A program made the translations under genes and the position numbers. From Propionibacteriaceae bacterium AM104-82 (lineage in GTDB: Bacteria > Actinomycetota > Actinomycetes > Propionibacteriales > Propionibacteriaceae), in assembly GCA_027658995.1 (NCBI GenBank), contig JAQDQK010000003.1, forward strand, positions 144,663 to 208,662: a stretch of DNA of 64,000 bases. The letters are read 5' to 3'. Of this stretch, positions 32,991-41,693 are shown in pieces. Numbering within the stretch: position 1 is the stretch's first letter; every line of letters starts with the position of its first letter. Below the pieces are notes generated by a model. That model worked only from the letters and a program-made list of their open reading frames with translations. It ran no database searches and was not told the origin of the DNA.

Positions 32991-33812
32991 GTGAGCCACA
33001 TCGAGATCAAGTCCCTTGACGAACTGCGCCTGATGCGCAGGGCGGGCCTTGTGGTCTCCGAGGGGCTCCAGGCGATGTGCGGCGCGGCCGCCGTCGGCGT
33101 CACCACCGGCGAGCTCGACCAGATCGGCCGCGACGTGCTCGCCCGCAACGACGCCACCTCCTCGTTCCTCGGCTACGGCGCCGAGTACGGGGCGCCGTTC
33201 CCCGGGGTGGCATGCATCTCGGTCAACGACGAACTCGTGCACGGCATCCCTGGCGACCGCGCGCTGGTCGACGGCGACGTCGCGTCCATCGACTTCGGTG
33301 CCATCGTCGAGGGCTGGCACGGCGACGCGGCGCGCACCATCATCGTCGGCACCCCCGACCCCGCCGACGTGGCCCTGATCGAGGCGACCCGCGAGGCCTT
33401 CTGGGCAGGCGCGCTCGCCGTCCGCGACGGCAACCGCATCGGTGACGTCTCGAAGGCCATCGAGGGCTACGTGAAGCGCCTCCCGACCCGCTACGGGACG
33501 CTGCGCGAGTACACCGGTCACGGCATCGGCAGCGAGATGCACATGAGCCCGGACGTGCCCAACTGGTACCGCCCGCGCCCCACGCCGCGGCTGCGGGTCG
33601 GCATGGCCATCGCCATCGAGCCGATGCTGACCACCGGGACACACCAGACCCTCGAACTCGACGACGAATGGACCGTCGTCAGCAGGGACGGCTCCCGCGG
33701 CTCCCACTGGGAGAACACGGTCGCCGTCACCCCCGGCGGCGCCTGGGTGCTCACCGAGGAAGACGGCGGCGCGGCACGGCTCGGCGACGCGTTCGCCCCG
33801 CTCGCCGATTGA
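32991..33812 (+). CDS. map: Methionine aminopeptidase, type I
   Basis: The 273-residue product removes initiator methionine. The metal and substrate motifs of the pita-bread fold are present: VNDELVHGIPG, SIDFGAIVEGWHGDAART and GHGIGSEMHMSPDVPNW. The start is GTG 32991, 2 bases after adk. A terminal Glu-rich EPML and WENTVAVT match the late metal ligands. Confidence 0.97.
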   Translation: MSHIEIKSLDELRLMRRAGLVVSEGLQAMCGAAAVGVTTGELDQIGRDVLARNDATSSFLGYGAEYGAPFPGVACISVNDELVHGIPGDRALVDGDVASIDFGAIVEGWHGDAARTIIVGTPDPADVALIEATREAFWAGALAVRDGNRIGDVSKAIEGYVKRLPTRYGTLREYTGHGIGSEMHMSPDVPNWYRPRPTPRLRVGMAIAIEPMLTTGTHQTLELDDEWTVVSRDGSRGSHWENTVAVTPGGAWVLTEEDGGAARLGDAFAPLAD

Positions 33813-33834
33813 GGCCTGTCCTATGATGGGGGCC

Positions 33835-34197
33835 ATGGCGCTGCCCCCGAGTTCGAAGTACCTTCAGCGATCCGGCGACCCCGTTGACGACGTCGAACGC
33901 GAGTCCCTGACGCAACGCCTCAACGCCGCCTTCGCGGACGGACGGATCACCCACGACGAGTACGCCGAGGGGATGGACACCATTTACGCCGCGGGCAAGC
34001 TCGGCGACCTGGTGCCCGTGATCGAACGGCTGCCCGCAGCCGCGGACAACACCCCGGCGATCGTGCAGCAGGGCGGCGTGCCTGCAGGCAACGTCAGCCA
34101 GCCGCGCGACCTGGCCCCGTTCGCCGTGGCCGTCGGGGTCGTCGGCATCGCGCTGATCGCGGTCATCGCCGTACTCGTGGCCGTGCTGCTGTTCTGA
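33835..34197 (+). CDS. DUF1707 domain membrane protein
   Basis: The product of about 120 residues has a DUF1707 SHOCT-like helical domain (about residues 12-60, ESLTQRLNAAFADGRITHDEYAEGM), a short linker and one C-terminal transmembrane helix (about 96-119). It may regulate or tether a membrane complex; no function is established. I place the start at ATG 33835: TATGAT at 33822-33827 lies exactly seven bases before it, pointing to a leaderless mRNA. An in-frame ATG at 33823 lies inside that hexamer. Confidence 0.75.
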   Translation: MALPPSSKYLQRSGDPVDDVERESLTQRLNAAFADGRITHDEYAEGMDTIYAAGKLGDLVPVIERLPAAADNTPAIVQQGGVPAGNVSQPRDLAPFAVAVGVVGIALIAVIAVLVAVLLF

Positions 34198-34252
34198 GCC
34201 AGGCCCGTCGTAGGCTGGGCCCCGCCGCGAGGGGAGGAGGTGGGAACTAGCG

Positions 34253-35410
34253 ATGCAGAACTGGTCGCACGAGGCCGACGACGCCCCACCCCCCGCCGCA
34301 CCCGGTCCGGCCCTTGACCGACCCCCGCCGCCCCAGGCCCCGCCGCCCCGGCTCTCCCAGGACGCCTGGCGCCAGGTGCCGACCCAGCAGGCCCAGCAGC
34401 GGCCGCTCGCCTGGCAGGCGGCTCCGCCGGAGCCCGGCCCAGGGGCACTCACCCGGATCGGCATCGCCGCGACCTCCCTGCTCGTCGCGGGCGCCTTCGT
34501 GGTCGTGGGCATGTACCTCGCGGAGCGGCGCACCAGCACCACGGTCGACTCGCCGCCGCCGGTCGCCGCCCCCACGCCGACGCCCAGCCGCGTCGTCACC
34601 CCCTCGCCGACGAGCCCCAGCCCCACGCCGAGCCTCGCGCCGAGCCCCACCTCGACGCCGTCGGTCACGGTGAGCGCCGACCCCGGCGGCAGGTCCTGGA
34701 CGTTGCCGGAGCGGGCCTGGGAGCCGCTGCCTGCCGCCGACCCCGAATCGCCGTTGTACGCCCTGCAGGCCACGCCGCTCGACGACCTGCCGCCCGTCAC
34801 CCTGACCGGCTGCCCGGAGCCGGGACGCACCGGCAGCCAGGACGAGTGGAAGGAGGCCGTGCGCGGCCAGTGGTCGTGCGTGCACGCCGCCTGGATGCCC
34901 GTCTTCGAGCAGCTCGGCTGGTCAGTCGTCGAGCCCGAGGTGCAGTTCTACCCGGGCGCGGGCTCCAAGAGCGAGTGCGGCTACCTCTCGGCTCCCGCCT
35001 TCTACTGCTCCTCCGGCGACGGGACCGTCTACTTCGGCCAGGAGCACTTCGAGATGGCCGCCACCTGGGACCTGTCGGTCAACGAGATGGTCAACCACGA
35101 GTACGGCCACCACATCCAGAAGCTTGCGGGCATCACGGCGGCGAAGCTTGCGATGCCGCCGCGCAACGAGTTGGAGCGCCGCTCAGAACTGCAGGCCACC
35201 TGCTGGTCGGCCATGATGACCTATCACAACCGTTCGTTCGGGTTCAACGCCGATGACCTTGCCTCCTGGAACGAGCGGCTCGACACCATGCTGATCGACT
35301 CGGTGCACGGCACCCGCGAGTCGCTGACCTACTGGGGCACCCGGGGCCTCTACGCGGCGACTGTGGCAGACTGCAACACCTGGGTAGTGGACGCGGATCA
35401 GGTCACGTGA
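34253..35410 (+). CDS. Membrane-anchored neutral zinc metallopeptidase (PF04228), copy 1
   Basis: The 385-residue product has a Pro-rich cytoplasmic N-terminus, one transmembrane helix (about residues 66-86), a Pro/Thr/Ser-rich linker (about 95-140) and an exported YpfJ-like peptidase domain. The zinc site is HEYGHH (His282, Glu283, His286), with the RSELQATCW segment that supplies the third ligand, and conserved cysteines (CPEPG, CGYLS, CSS). The substrate is unknown. The binding site GGGGAGGAGG at 34231-34240 has a long spacing. It is followed after 10 bases by a paralogue. Confidence 0.85.
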   Translation: MQNWSHEADDAPPPAAPGPALDRPPPPQAPPPRLSQDAWRQVPTQQAQQRPLAWQAAPPEPGPGALTRIGIAATSLLVAGAFVVVGMYLAERRTSTTVDSPPPVAAPTPTPSRVVTPSPTSPSPTPSLAPSPTSTPSVTVSADPGGRSWTLPERAWEPLPAADPESPLYALQATPLDDLPPVTLTGCPEPGRTGSQDEWKEAVRGQWSCVHAAWMPVFEQLGWSVVEPEVQFYPGAGSKSECGYLSAPAFYCSSGDGTVYFGQEHFEMAATWDLSVNEMVNHEYGHHIQKLAGITAAKLAMPPRNELERRSELQATCWSAMMTYHNRSFGFNADDLASWNERLDTMLIDSVHGTRESLTYWGTRGLYAATVADCNTWVVDADQVT

Positions 35411-35420
35411 GGAGGCGCCG

Positions 35421-36512
35421 GTGACGCAGGGCAACTGGCCCCAACCCCCTGGACACCCCGGCTGGAACAGGCCAGGGTCGCTCCAATCGGGGTGGCAGCA
35501 GCCGCAGCAACCGCAGCGCGCGTTCCAGCAGCCCCAGTGGGGGCCGCCGCCGAACCAGTGGCAGGGCGGCTACCGTCCGCCCCCGCCGCCGCCGCCGCGC
35601 CGCTCCGGGGGGTTCGGCAAGACGATCTTCGTGCTCGTCGGGGTCGCGATCGTCCTGGTGCTCGCCGTCAACGTGTTCCGCGCCGTCGCGGATGTGCTGC
35701 AGCCTCTTGTGCCAGGCATCAGCCCCAGCCCCTCTGCCTCCGAGCCGCGTGAGCCGGAGCCGGTCGTCGAGCCAGCAGAGCCGGGGGAGACCAACCCTGG
35801 GCTGCCGCCGCGCACCTGGGAGGAACTGCCTGCTCCCGACTCGAGCGACCCGGACTGGATGACGCTGCAGCAGAGCGCGATCTACGCTCAGCCGGTGCCG
35901 CTGCTCGAGGGCTGCCCCGAGCCGGAACAGGCCTACGACATGGGCGACCTCGAGCGCATCGCGACCGGCCAGATGGAATGCATCCAGGCCGCGTTCAAGC
36001 CGATGCAGGCCGCGCTCGGCTACTCAACAGACGACATCCCCATCTACTTCTACGAGGGCCGCACCGTCGACACTCCGTGCGGCCAGGTCTCGGCGCCCGC
36101 GCTGTACTGCTCGACGCAGGGCGGCGCCATCTACTTCGGCGAGGACAGCCTCAACGGGGCCAGTTGGATGGACTTCGGGGTCAAGGACGTCACGGGCCAC
36201 GAGTACGGACACCACCTGCAGGCGCAGGCGGGCATGTTCCAGGCCGAGTACGCCGTCGGGCAGGGCAACGAGTCGGCCCGCCGGATCGAGTTGCAGGCCA
36301 CCTGCTGGGGCTACGCCATGATGGCCCACGACCCGACGCAGTCGGTCGGTGAGGCGTCCCTGGTGGAGTTCGAGCAGTACCTGCGCGCCACCATCGAGGA
36401 CGGCATCCACGGGTCGAAGGACTCGATGGCCTACTGGGGCATCCGCGGCCTGTACTCGGCCGACATGGGCAACTGCAACACCTGGACCGCCGCGTCGGAG
36501 GACGTCGACTAG
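35421..36512 (+). CDS. Membrane-anchored neutral zinc metallopeptidase (PF04228), copy 2
   Basis: The 363-residue product is a tandem paralogue of the preceding protein: Gln/Pro-rich N-terminus, Pro9-type stretch (about residue 55), one transmembrane helix (about 68-90) and a peptidase domain with HEYGHH (His260, Glu261, His264), RRIELQATCW and matching cysteines. The start is GTG 35421 after TGAGGAGG. Its TAG stop lies in the palindrome CTAG, which also makes the TAG stop of the convergent GH3 gene. Confidence 0.85.
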   Translation: MTQGNWPQPPGHPGWNRPGSLQSGWQQPQQPQRAFQQPQWGPPPNQWQGGYRPPPPPPPRRSGGFGKTIFVLVGVAIVLVLAVNVFRAVADVLQPLVPGISPSPSASEPREPEPVVEPAEPGETNPGLPPRTWEELPAPDSSDPDWMTLQQSAIYAQPVPLLEGCPEPEQAYDMGDLERIATGQMECIQAAFKPMQAALGYSTDDIPIYFYEGRTVDTPCGQVSAPALYCSTQGGAIYFGEDSLNGASWMDFGVKDVTGHEYGHHLQAQAGMFQAEYAVGQGNESARRIELQATCWGYAMMAHDPTQSVGEASLVEFEQYLRATIEDGIHGSKDSMAYWGIRGLYSADMGNCNTWTAASEDVD

Positions 36513-38326
36513 GCGCTGAAGCCCGCCGGGAACAGCGGATCGTCGAAGCCGACCTGATCCTCCGGATGCCTGCGCACCGAGGCCATCGAGCGGGGCAGGT
36601 CGAACGGAAGCCTTCCCACCGGCGCCACCTCGCCGAGCAGCGCGTCGACGAGGGCGTCCCCGCTGGTGCCGTAGTCGGCAACCAGAACAGAGGCCACGTC
36701 GAGCAGCGGCGTCAGCACGGCCGGCCGGTCGAGGAACACGTCGATCACGACGGGGCAGTGCCGGGCGATCCGCTCGAGTCGCACCCGCAGGCCGGGCTGG
36801 AAGTCGAGCGAGCCCTGATGGAACCAGCTCTCGAGGAAGAGGTCGTCGCGCGGCTCAAACGGGGCGGCGAGGCGCACGAGGGCGATGCTCGCCTCCTCCG
36901 GGCTGTCGACGACGGTGCCGAGCCGGGCGGCGGCCTCGCGGGAGATGCCCTCGGCGTAGACCCGCTGGTCCGCGGCGAGGGGAAGCAGGTCGCGGCCGGT
37001 CAGCACCGTCACGGAGGCCGACTGTGCCCGCCTCCCGTCGCGCACGAAGTCCTCGCGCCCGACGATGCCGGTCGCGGCCTCCTCGTCGACGTAGGGGTCG
37101 TCGAAGAGCCCCAACTGGAACTTCACGCGCAGCAGCCTGCGCGCCGACTCGTCGACGCGCGACTCCGGGATGCGTCCGGTCGCCACGAGGCCGGCGAGCA
37201 GGTCGACGCATTCCTCGCCTCCGAACTGGTCGCAGCCCGCGTTCAGCAGCGCCTCCATCCGGCCGGGCGGGTCGAGGTGCTCCACGCCCCACGCACGGGC
37301 GGGCAGCACCTGGTCGCCGACGTGGTTGTCGTTGATGAGTTCCCAGTCGGAGAGCACGACACCGTCGAAGCCGAGCACGCCGCGCAGCAGGTCGGTGACG
37401 ATGGCGCGGTTGTAGCCGAAGCCGACCTCGTCTGCCTCGATGCCGCGCAGCGTCAGGCCGATCGGCTTGGAGTAGTAGGGCATCACCGCGCTGACGCCCG
37501 CGTCGATCGCGGCGGGGAAGGGCTGCAGGTGCGACTCCTGCGAGCCGCTCGGGTAGACCTGGGCGGCGCCGTAGGGGAAGTGGGAGTCCTCGCCTCCCTT
37601 GACGGTGCCGCCGCCCGGGAAGTGCTTGGCGGTGCAGGCGACGCTTCCGGGGGCGAGGCGTTCGCCCTGCATCCCCGCGAGATAGGCCACGCCGAGCCGG
37701 GTGACGACGTCGGGGTCCTGGCCGTAGGTCTGTGCCTGGCGCGCCCAGCGGGGCTCGGTCGCCAGGTCGAGGGTCGGGTGCAGCGCCGCCCGGATCCCGA
37801 CGGCGGTGTACTCCTGCCGGGCGATGTCTGCGAAGTGGCGCACCAGCGACTCGTCGCGAAGCGCGGCGAGCCCGAGCATCTCGGGCCACTGCGAGAAGGC
37901 GCCCGCAGAGAAGGAGGCGCCCGCGTTCTCCGCGAACGAGTGGCGCGGGTCGCTCGAGATGGTGACGGGGATGCCGTGCGGGGTCTGCTCGGCGATCTCC
38001 TGCACCGCGTTGTGCCACCGGGCCGCGGCGGCCGCCTCGCCCAGGTGGTGCACGTTGAAGTGGTTGAGCAGTTTGCCCGTGACCACCTCGGCGGTGCCCG
38101 ACTTGCTGATGGCACCCGCCCCCTCCAGCACCGTCCCGTCCGGCCCCGCCTCGATGACGGTGTGGAACATCAGGCCGATCTTCTCGGCAAGCGTGAGCCT
38201 CCCGAGCAGGTCGTCGACGCGTTCCTCGACGTCGCGGCGGGGGTCCTCGTACGGGTCGAGGACGCCGTTGCGGTTCAGGTCGCGGTACCGCTGGCCTGAC
38301 GGGTCGGTGCTGAAGGTGGCGGGCAT
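36509..38326 (-). CDS. GH3 beta-glucosidase
   Basis: The 605-residue product has the GH3 N-terminal TIM barrel with the nucleophile motif VVLSDW (Asp327), the AKHFPGGG substrate motif and the C-terminal alpha/beta sandwich, but no fibronectin-like third domain. It has no signal peptide, so it acts in the cytoplasm. It probably takes glucose from sophorose-like or other short beta-glucosides. It is the last gene of the importer operon, 12 bases after the PF10091 glucanase gene, with a GAGGAGA binding site. Confidence 0.9.
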   Translation of the reverse strand: MPATFSTDPSGQRYRDLNRNGVLDPYEDPRRDVEERVDDLLGRLTLAEKIGLMFHTVIEAGPDGTVLEGAGAISKSGTAEVVTGKLLNHFNVHHLGEAAAAARWHNAVQEIAEQTPHGIPVTISSDPRHSFAENAGASFSAGAFSQWPEMLGLAALRDESLVRHFADIARQEYTAVGIRAALHPTLDLATEPRWARQAQTYGQDPDVVTRLGVAYLAGMQGERLAPGSVACTAKHFPGGGTVKGGEDSHFPYGAAQVYPSGSQESHLQPFPAAIDAGVSAVMPYYSKPIGLTLRGIEADEVGFGYNRAIVTDLLRGVLGFDGVVLSDWELINDNHVGDQVLPARAWGVEHLDPPGRMEALLNAGCDQFGGEECVDLLAGLVATGRIPESRVDESARRLLRVKFQLGLFDDPYVDEEAATGIVGREDFVRDGRRAQSASVTVLTGRDLLPLAADQRVYAEGISREAAARLGTVVDSPEEASIALVRLAAPFEPRDDLFLESWFHQGSLDFQPGLRVRLERIARHCPVVIDVFLDRPAVLTPLLDVASVLVADYGTSGDALVDALLGEVAPVGRLPFDLPRSMASVRRHPEDQVGFDDPLFPAGFSA

Positions 38327-38338
38327 GGTTCTATCTCC

Positions 38339-39880
38339 TCAGTCGAGCGGTGCGAAGACCTCTGGCGCGATCACTGGACGCAGCGTGCGGGCCACCTCAC
38401 CCTCGGTGAAGTAGCGGCGCAGCGCCCCGTCGGTGAGCACGTTGCCGAGCGCGCCCATGATCATGGCCTGGTCGAGAGACAGGTGGCGGCGCGCGACCTG
38501 CCCGGACTTCGTGGCGATGGCGTCGAAGAATCCGCCGGGGCCGTAGGAGTCGAAGTCGGCCTCGATCCGTGCCAGGTTCTCGTAGGCCTCGCGCGGCTCG
38601 TGCATCATCGCCAGGAACGCGGCGTGCGGGGTGACGACGCCGTCGCCGTAGGTGGGCTCCGGCTCGTCGCGCACATGGTCGGTGTGCTCGATGTCGGAGA
38701 AGTAGCCGTCGGGACGCATCCCGAGCGCCTCGACGCCCCACTCGCTGTACCCGCCCGCGGGGTGGCTTGCGGGGGAGAAGCCCCAGTAGCCGTAGTTGTC
38801 CATGCCGTGGATGCGCTGCACCGCGACGTGGCGGGGGTGGTTCTTGCCCCAGGAGTTCGGCGCCCAGGTCTCCTCGGGCACGAACACGTTGGGCATCAGT
38901 TCCTCGAACATCGAGCCGCCCCAGCCGGGCACCGTCTGGTGGCCCAGATAGTCGTAGGCGCCCTCATAGACGTCGACGCCCTCATAGGTGTGCCACTCTC
39001 CGACGGGGATGATCTCCTGCCAGTCCCAGTCCGGCGGGAAGGTCCGCCACGCCTGGTAGTAGGCCTGCGCGGGGACCTGCCCCTTCGCGATGCCCAGGTA
39101 GGTGGTGATCCTGGTCTCGGAGACGATCGTGTCGTAGTGGTGGTCGCGGGTGTACCAGACGCCGCGGCCCTCACCGATCAGGTCCCGCTCGATCGTGGGC
39201 GGAGGGGAGGGCAGCCTGGTCGGCTCGGACAGGTAGTAGCCGCCGTAGTTGAGGTAGGGCCGCGAGTTGGTCGGGTCGGCGAACACGTCGAAGCGCATCG
39301 CGTCGAACAGTTCTCCCGCCACCTTGCGGTTGCCCTTGTCGCCGTTGCGCACCACGAGCAGGGCGGCGCCGAGCCAGGCGGCGTCGATGCTCGAGACGAA
39401 CGGCTCGACGGCGTTGCCGTCCTCGGGCCAGTTGAGCACCACCGAGCCGTCGCGCGGGTCGTACCAGTTGAAGTACATGCCGGCCGCGTCGTGGTGGGTC
39501 ATCTTCTTCAGCGTGCGCAGCGTCTGGCGGATCCGGTTGTTCGCCTCGCCCGGCGTGATGATCCGCAGGTCGCGGGCGACGAGCGTGCTCCACAGGTAGC
39601 CGCCGATGTTGGTCGGCGAGGTGTAGTGCGCGTTGGTGGCGAGGTCTCCCGAGATGTTGTCGGAGATCAGCCCTGTCCTGCGGTCGGTCATAGCGACCAT
39701 CGAGGCCCACGTGTCGCGCGCCCAGCGCAGCAGCGTGTCCCGGTCGGTCCCCTCGGGGGTGGGTAGTGGTTTCCTCGCGTCGGCGAGTGCGACCGAGGGG
39801 AGGCTCGCAAGGGCCGCGGCCGTGAGGCCTCCTGCGAGCGCGGTGCGTCTGCTGATCGGGGTCGGGTCAGGTCGGTTCAT
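38339..39880 (-). CDS. Tat-exported PF10091 glucanase, GH144-like (candidate endo-beta-1,2-glucanase)
   Basis: The 513-residue product starts with a Tat signal (SRRTALAGG, about residues 9-17, then a hydrophobic stretch and VALADA cleavage site). The rest is the (alpha/alpha)6 'glycoamylase' domain PF10091, with GGSMFEELMPNVFVPEETW (about 320), GYWGFSPASHPAGGYSEWG (about 370) and YGPGGFFDA. Characterised PF10091 enzymes include the GH144 endo-beta-1,2-glucanases. It sits between ABC permease genes and GH3 in one operon, facing a GH94 phosphorylase, which supports beta-1,2-glucan as substrate. Start ATG has AAGGAG. The exact linkage is inference. Confidence 0.8.
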   Translation of the reverse strand: MNRPDPTPISRRTALAGGLTAAALASLPSVALADARKPLPTPEGTDRDTLLRWARDTWASMVAMTDRRTGLISDNISGDLATNAHYTSPTNIGGYLWSTLVARDLRIITPGEANNRIRQTLRTLKKMTHHDAAGMYFNWYDPRDGSVVLNWPEDGNAVEPFVSSIDAAWLGAALLVVRNGDKGNRKVAGELFDAMRFDVFADPTNSRPYLNYGGYYLSEPTRLPSPPPTIERDLIGEGRGVWYTRDHHYDTIVSETRITTYLGIAKGQVPAQAYYQAWRTFPPDWDWQEIIPVGEWHTYEGVDVYEGAYDYLGHQTVPGWGGSMFEELMPNVFVPEETWAPNSWGKNHPRHVAVQRIHGMDNYGYWGFSPASHPAGGYSEWGVEALGMRPDGYFSDIEHTDHVRDEPEPTYGDGVVTPHAAFLAMMHEPREAYENLARIEADFDSYGPGGFFDAIATKSGQVARRHLSLDQAMIMGALGNVLTDGALRRYFTEGEVARTLRPVIAPEVFAPLD

Positions 39881-39913
39881 GACTGCTCCTTCTTGTCCTT
39901 CTGGCAGGGGGTG

Positions 39914-40744
39914 TTACTTGATCCCAGTGGTGGCGATTCCCTGAATGAAATGCCGCTGGAAAATCAGGAAGACGACGAGCACGGGCAGCACGACGACGGT
40001 TGCGCCCGCCATCAGCAGGCCGTACTCGGTCTGGTTCTGGCCCGTGGAGTAGAGCGCGAGCGCGACGGGCAGCGTGTAGGAGTTGTTCGTCTGGGCCACC
40101 ACGAGCGGCCACAGGAAGTTGTTCCAGCTTCCGAGGAAGGTCAGGATGCCGAGCGTTGCCATCGCGGGGCCGAGCAACGGGAGGATGATCCTCAGGAAGA
40201 TCTTCATCTCGCCTGCCCCGTCGATGCGGGCCGCCTCGACCAGGTCCTTCGGGAGCCCCATGATGAACTGGCGCATCAGGAAGACGCCGAACGGGCCCAC
40301 CAGGAACGGCAGGATCAGCCCGGGAAGCGTGTTGACAAGCCCCATGTTGGCGACAAGCACGAACAGCGGGACGAACGTCACCACTCCGGGGATCATCAGG
40401 GTGCCGAGGATCAGCGCGAAGATGACCTTCTTGCCGCGGAAGTTCAGCATCGCGAGCGCGTAGCCGACCATCGAGCAGAACAGCAGGTTGCCGACGGTGA
40501 CCGCGACCGCGACAAGGGTCGAGTTCGCGAAGTAGGTGCCGAACGAGAGCCTGCTGAACAGCGAAGAGAAGTTGTCGAGCGTCGGGTTCTCCGGCAGCCA
40601 CGTCGGCGGGACCTGACGCAGTTCGGAACTGGTCTTGAACGAGCCGAGCACCATCCACACGAACGGCGTGACCACGACGAGCAGCGCAACGGTCAGCAGG
40701 AGGTAGAGCCACCAGCGACGGCGGAATCCGGTGTCCTGGGTCAT
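39914..40744 (-). CDS. Sugar ABC transporter permease, MalG-like (beta-glucan importer)
   Basis: The 276-residue product has six predicted helices and the EAA loop EAARIDGAGEMKIFLRIILP. The start is ATG 40744, with GGGAG eight bases upstream; open codons before it overlap the neighbour permease. It is 2 bases after the MalF-like gene. Confidence 0.93.
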   Translation of the reverse strand: MTQDTGFRRRWWLYLLLTVALLVVVTPFVWMVLGSFKTSSELRQVPPTWLPENPTLDNFSSLFSRLSFGTYFANSTLVAVAVTVGNLLFCSMVGYALAMLNFRGKKVIFALILGTLMIPGVVTFVPLFVLVANMGLVNTLPGLILPFLVGPFGVFLMRQFIMGLPKDLVEAARIDGAGEMKIFLRIILPLLGPAMATLGILTFLGSWNNFLWPLVVAQTNNSYTLPVALALYSTGQNQTEYGLLMAGATVVVLPVLVVFLIFQRHFIQGIATTGIK

Positions 40745-40746
40745 GC

Positions 40747-41691
40747 TCAGTCTCCCTTCTCGGACAGGAACTTGAACTGGACCGCCGTGATGATGGCGAT
40801 CACCACGAAGATCAGGTAGCTCAGCGCCGCGGCGAAGCCGTAGTTGCCGAAGCTGAACTGCTGGTAGGTGTACATCGAGGCCGAGATGGTGCTGTTGAGC
40901 GGGCCGCCCTTCGTCATCACGAACGGCTCCTCGAAGAACTGCAGGTAGCCGATGGTGGTGGTCACCATCACGAACAGCACGGTCGGGCGGATGATCGGCA
41001 GCACCACGTTGCGGAACCGCTGCCACGCGCCCGCCCCGTCGATGGAGGCGGCCTCGAGCAGTTGGGTGGGCACGGCCTGCAGGCCTGCCAGGAAGATGAT
41101 CATGCCGGTGCCGAAGTTGCGCCACACGGCCATCGCGATCAGCGAGGGCATCGCCCAGGTCGTCGACCCGAGCCAGTTGGGTCCGTCGATGCCGATCCAG
41201 CCGAGCACGGTGTTGACCAGGCCGCTGTCGGGGTGGAGCAGGAAGCGCCACACGACGGCGACCGCCACGATCGAGGTGATCACGGGGGTGTAGAAGCCAA
41301 GCCGGAAGAAGGCCCGGAACCTCGAGATGCCGTTGTTGAGCGCGATGGCGGCGGCCAGCGCGACGATGATGGTCAGCGGCACCCCGACCACCACGAAGTA
41401 GATGGTGTTGAACGCGGCCTGCTGGAAGACGGGGTCCGCGAACGCCTTCGCGTACTGCTCGAACCAGACGAAGTCCACCGCGAAGGGCGTGCGCAGGTCC
41501 TTGTTCCTGATGTCGGTGAACGAGAAGAACACCGACTGGATCACCGGCCACGCGGTGAACACCAGGAACAGCAGCAGGAACGGGAGGGTGAGCAGCCAGC
41601 CCGCCCGTTCCTCCAGCCGGGCGCCGCCGGATCTGGAGGAACGGGAGCGGGGGACTGCCTTCCGCGGCGTTGCCGCAGTCGGCGCGGACAT
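40747..41691 (-). CDS. Sugar ABC transporter permease, MalF-like (beta-glucan importer)
   Basis: The 314-residue product has six helices after a basic N-terminus (about 30 residues) and the EAA loop EAASIDGAGAWQRFRNVVLP. It starts 2 bases after the binding-protein stop. No ATPase is encoded, as in the alpha-glucoside cassette. Confidence 0.93.
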   Translation of the reverse strand: MSAPTAATPRKAVPRSRSSRSGGARLEERAGWLLTLPFLLLFLVFTAWPVIQSVFFSFTDIRNKDLRTPFAVDFVWFEQYAKAFADPVFQQAAFNTIYFVVVGVPLTIIVALAAAIALNNGISRFRAFFRLGFYTPVITSIVAVAVVWRFLLHPDSGLVNTVLGWIGIDGPNWLGSTTWAMPSLIAMAVWRNFGTGMIIFLAGLQAVPTQLLEAASIDGAGAWQRFRNVVLPIIRPTVLFVMVTTTIGYLQFFEEPFVMTKGGPLNSTISASMYTYQQFSFGNYGFAAALSYLIFVVIAIITAVQFKFLSEKGD

Positions 41692-41693
41692 GG

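Noticed and set aside
38339..39880. Glucoamylase name suggested by the PF10091 domain.
   Set aside because: Neighbouring GH3 and GH94 enzymes act on beta-glucans, and characterised members of this domain are beta-glucanases.
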